DNA of 14,936 bases from assembly GCA_016844625.1 (NCBI GenBank), contig JAERMN010000030.1, forward strand, positions 1 to 14,936, read 5' to 3'. The notes beneath the pieces were generated by a model. It saw nothing but the letters and a program-made list of their open reading frames with translations. It ran no database searches and was not told the origin of the DNA. The DNA is from Deltaproteobacteria bacterium (GTDB lineage Bacteria; Desulfobacterota; Binatia; UBA9968). A program made the translations under genes and the position numbers. Shown here piece after piece: positions 13,607-14,936 of the stretch. The stretch's first letter is position 1. Each line of letters starts with the position of its first letter.

Positions 13607-14093
13607 CTGGGCGGCTTCTTTGATCGCATCGTAGTCCGCTTGCAGCGGCGCCGGCGGGCGAAAGCGGACCGGATCGGTCCCACTTGACGAAGTCGCGCAC
13701 CAGATTGCCTTGCACCTGGGCAGTGTGGATCCAGTCGATCCAGGGCCGCCGCTTGCTCGAATTCATCGGTCCGGTGCCGCCCATGACCATCACCGGCGTG
13801 TGGTCACACCAGGCGTTGTAGATCGCCATCGAGGCATGCTGCAGGCCAACGACGTTATGCACGATGGCGGGCATGATCTTGCCGGTCGCCTTGGCGTAGC
13901 CGTGCGCCACCGCCACGGCGATCTCCTCGTGGCAGCACAGGATCATTTCCGGGTTCGGCTTGTGGCCGCTTTCGTAGTTGACCAGGGAATCGTGAATGCC
14001 GCGGAAACTCGAACCCGGATTCAGCGCCACATACTCGATGCCGAGAACTTTGAGCAGATCGACGACCAGATCGGAACCGTAACGTGCAGCCAT
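13551..14093 (-). CDS. ThDP-dependent enzyme, N-terminal part before the frame break
   Basis: The first 139 residues form the N-terminal ThDP pyrimidine domain: ALNPGSSFRGIHDSL, then CCHEEIAVAVAHGYAKATGK with the cofactor-activating Glu (E56), then HNVVGLQHASMAIYNAW and NLVRDFVKWD. After D139 (13677) the frame turns into unrelated residues until its stop at 13551, while homology resumes one base later in another frame. Joined, the protein would be about 535 residues. From memory relatives run about 560-590 and have roughly 45 more residues at this point, ending in a GPVYV-type strand. A deletion is therefore as likely as a single-base error. GGAGG (14098-14102) precedes the ATG. Confidence 0.8.
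   Translation of the reverse strand: MAARYGSDLVVDLLKVLGIEYVALNPGSSFRGIHDSLVNYESGHKPNPEMILCCHEEIAVAVAHGYAKATGKIMPAIVHNVVGLQHASMAIYNAWCDHTPVMVMGGTGPMNSSKRRPWIDWIHTAQVQGNLVRDFVKWDRSGPLSPAGAAASGLRCDQRSRPVACFSAESGDPGRLRRAQ
13666..13680. other. Inverted repeat at the frame break of the ThDP enzyme gene
   Basis: GGACCG-GAT-CGGTCC is a perfect 6-3-6 inverted repeat lying exactly where the reading frame changes. Short inverted repeats are common at deletion end points and at polymerase or assembly errors, so it may mark the cause of the break. Confidence 0.6.
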
Positions 14094-14144
14094 AAAACCT
14101 CCAATTGTTCGTTGTTATCTGAAGGCACCAAACATTATCGAGTC

Positions 14145-14308
14145 AAAATCCGAAATCCGAATATCGAAATTCGAAACAAACTGGAAGTCAAATGTAATTC
14201 AAACTCGGAAAATCCAAAACGCCGAATCCGGATCTGGTATGTTTTGAATTTTGTGCTTTTCACCCATTTGAATTTGTTTCGGATTTCGGATTTAGTGCTT
14301 CGAATTTT
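14145..14308. repeat. Intergenic inverted repeat with 7-nt periodicity, copy 2
   Basis: Heptads CGAAATC/CGAATAT/CGAAATT/CGAAACA fill 14145-14180. The reverse complement of 14273-14308 matches this arm at about 27 of 36 positions, counted by hand. Between them is an AT-rich loop of about 90 bases. It belongs to the same family as 12312-12480 and the remnant at 2391-2425. It occupies most of the 339-bp gap between the ThDP gene and the partial amidohydrolase; the rest of that gap holds the terminator at 14355-14407. Confidence 0.75.
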
Positions 14309-14354
14309 TTGTTGACGTGCTTTGCGCCTTTGCGCGAGATTTCTTCCAATCCCG

Positions 14355-14407
14355 AAAAACGATTGGCGCGCTCTCAGACTTATGTTAGTCCGCTAGCGCG
14401 CCAATCG
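14355..14407 (-). terminator. Intrinsic terminator of the partial amidohydrolase gene
   Basis: Read on the minus strand, CGATTGGCGCGCT (14407-14395) pairs perfectly over 13 bp with AGCGCGCCAATCG (14372-14360), and five T follow at once (14359-14355). It begins 25 bases after the amidohydrolase stop. The 22-base loop is longer than usual. It separates transcription of the amidohydrolase from the ThDP gene downstream. Confidence 0.78.
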
Positions 14408-14432
14408 GTTCCGCCATAGACCGAATCGCCGG

Positions 14433-14936
14433 TTACTGCACCGGATGCGGGATGTCGATGTCGTAGAGTTTTTTCACGTTGGTGTAGGTGTACACCAACT
14501 TTTTACGGATATCCGCCGGCAAATGGCCGAGGTCGCGGTCAATGTATTTTTTCGACTCCGGCCAGGTCGAGTTGCCGTGCGGATAGTCGTTCGACCACAT
14601 GCAATTGTCTTGTCCCCACCACTCGAAGTTATGGCCCGCCACCGTATCGCGGAAAAACGTGCCATAAATTTGCGTCTTGAAATACTCGCTGGGATTTTTC
14701 GTAAACGGCGGCGGGTTCTCTTTCTTGAAGCGATTATAATAATAATCCCACTGCTGCATCATGAAGGGCATCCAGCCGATCTCATTCTCGACGCTAACGA
14801 ACTTAAGCCCAGGATAACGGTCCAAAACGCCGTAGAAAATTAGTTCAAAGAAGTCGTCGATGATCTCCTTGAGCTTTAGGTTGACGCTGCCTCGATAGGC
14901 TTCGACGCCGGTGCGTTTGTTGCCGAAGACGGTTTG
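14433..14936 (-). CDS. Amidohydrolase family 2 protein, C-terminal part (cut by window edge)
   Basis: The frame is open from the right edge (QTVFGNKRTGVEAYRGSVNL) to the stop at 14433, giving 167 residues. An internal TTG near 14825 is not a true start because homology continues upstream of it. FVSVENEIGWMPFMMQQWDY matches FGYFEVGIGWIPWLLDRLD of the amidohydrolase at 4551, and SNDYPHGNSTWPES (Asp-Tyr-Pro-His) matches its metal-site motif GSDYPH. It is therefore the second ACMSD-like TIM-barrel hydrolase or decarboxylase of the window. The N-terminal metal ligands are outside the window. It is co-oriented with the ThDP gene and second binding protein but separated from them by a strong terminator. 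Confidence 0.87.
   Translation of the reverse strand, partial: QTVFGNKRTGVEAYRGSVNLKLKEIIDDFFELIFYGVLDRYPGLKFVSVENEIGWMPFMMQQWDYYYNRFKKENPPPFTKNPSEYFKTQIYGTFFRDTVAGHNFEWWGQDNCMWSNDYPHGNSTWPESKKYIDRDLGHLPADIRKKLVYTYTNVKKLYDIDIPHPVQ

Noticed and set aside
12312..14308. CRISPR-like array
   Set aside because: The repeats are 7-nt periods in imperfect inverted arms with no regular spacers and no cas genes.

Overview
The window looks like a chromosomal segment from an uncultured, GC-rich Gram-negative bacterium with a versatile organic-acid metabolism. Three things suggest this: NMT1/SsuA-type periplasmic binding proteins with signal peptides, a textbook sigma-54 (-24/-12) promoter, and intergenic inverted repeats built on a 7-nt period. 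A deltaproteobacterial, Binatota, Tectomicrobia or Rokubacteria-like lineage would fit. That placement is inference and low confidence. No rRNA, tRNA, CRISPR array, transposase or phage gene was seen.

Region 1 (1-5600). The 5' end of a substrate-binding-protein gene (minus strand) diverges from a five-gene plus-strand run: E1 alpha, E1 beta, E1 alpha, E1 beta, then an ACMSD-like amidohydrolase. The second E1 pair is canonical for the pyruvate/acetoin/branched-chain 2-oxoacid dehydrogenase family. The first pair is divergent. No E2 or E3 gene is present. The divergent intergenic region holds a compact inverted repeat overlapping a TTGACA box.

Region 2 (5601-6838). A 69-residue protein with one classical C2H2 zinc finger sits behind a perfect sigma-54 promoter, with GTCA repeats at activator-site distance upstream. 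It converges on a minus-strand cupin gene; two perfect hairpins lie between them.

Region 3 (6838-11184). Two EamA/DMT-type membrane transporters flank a BBE-like FAD-linked oxidoreductase whose frame is broken at a run of nine A. A ferritin-like di-iron protein follows.

Region 4 (11278-14936, minus strand). A second binding protein (about 66% identical to the first over 83 aligned residues, counted by hand), a ThDP-dependent decarboxylase/acetolactate-synthase-like gene broken by a frame change, and the C-terminal half of a second amidohydrolase followed by a strong intrinsic terminator. Imperfect inverted repeats with 7-nt periodicity lie on both sides of the ThDP gene.

Regions 1 and 4 carry the same set of parts: binding protein, ThDP-dependent C-C bond enzyme, metal-dependent amidohydrolase/decarboxylase. 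This suggests two related uptake-and-breakdown modules for small carboxylic acids. The substrates cannot be read from the sequence.
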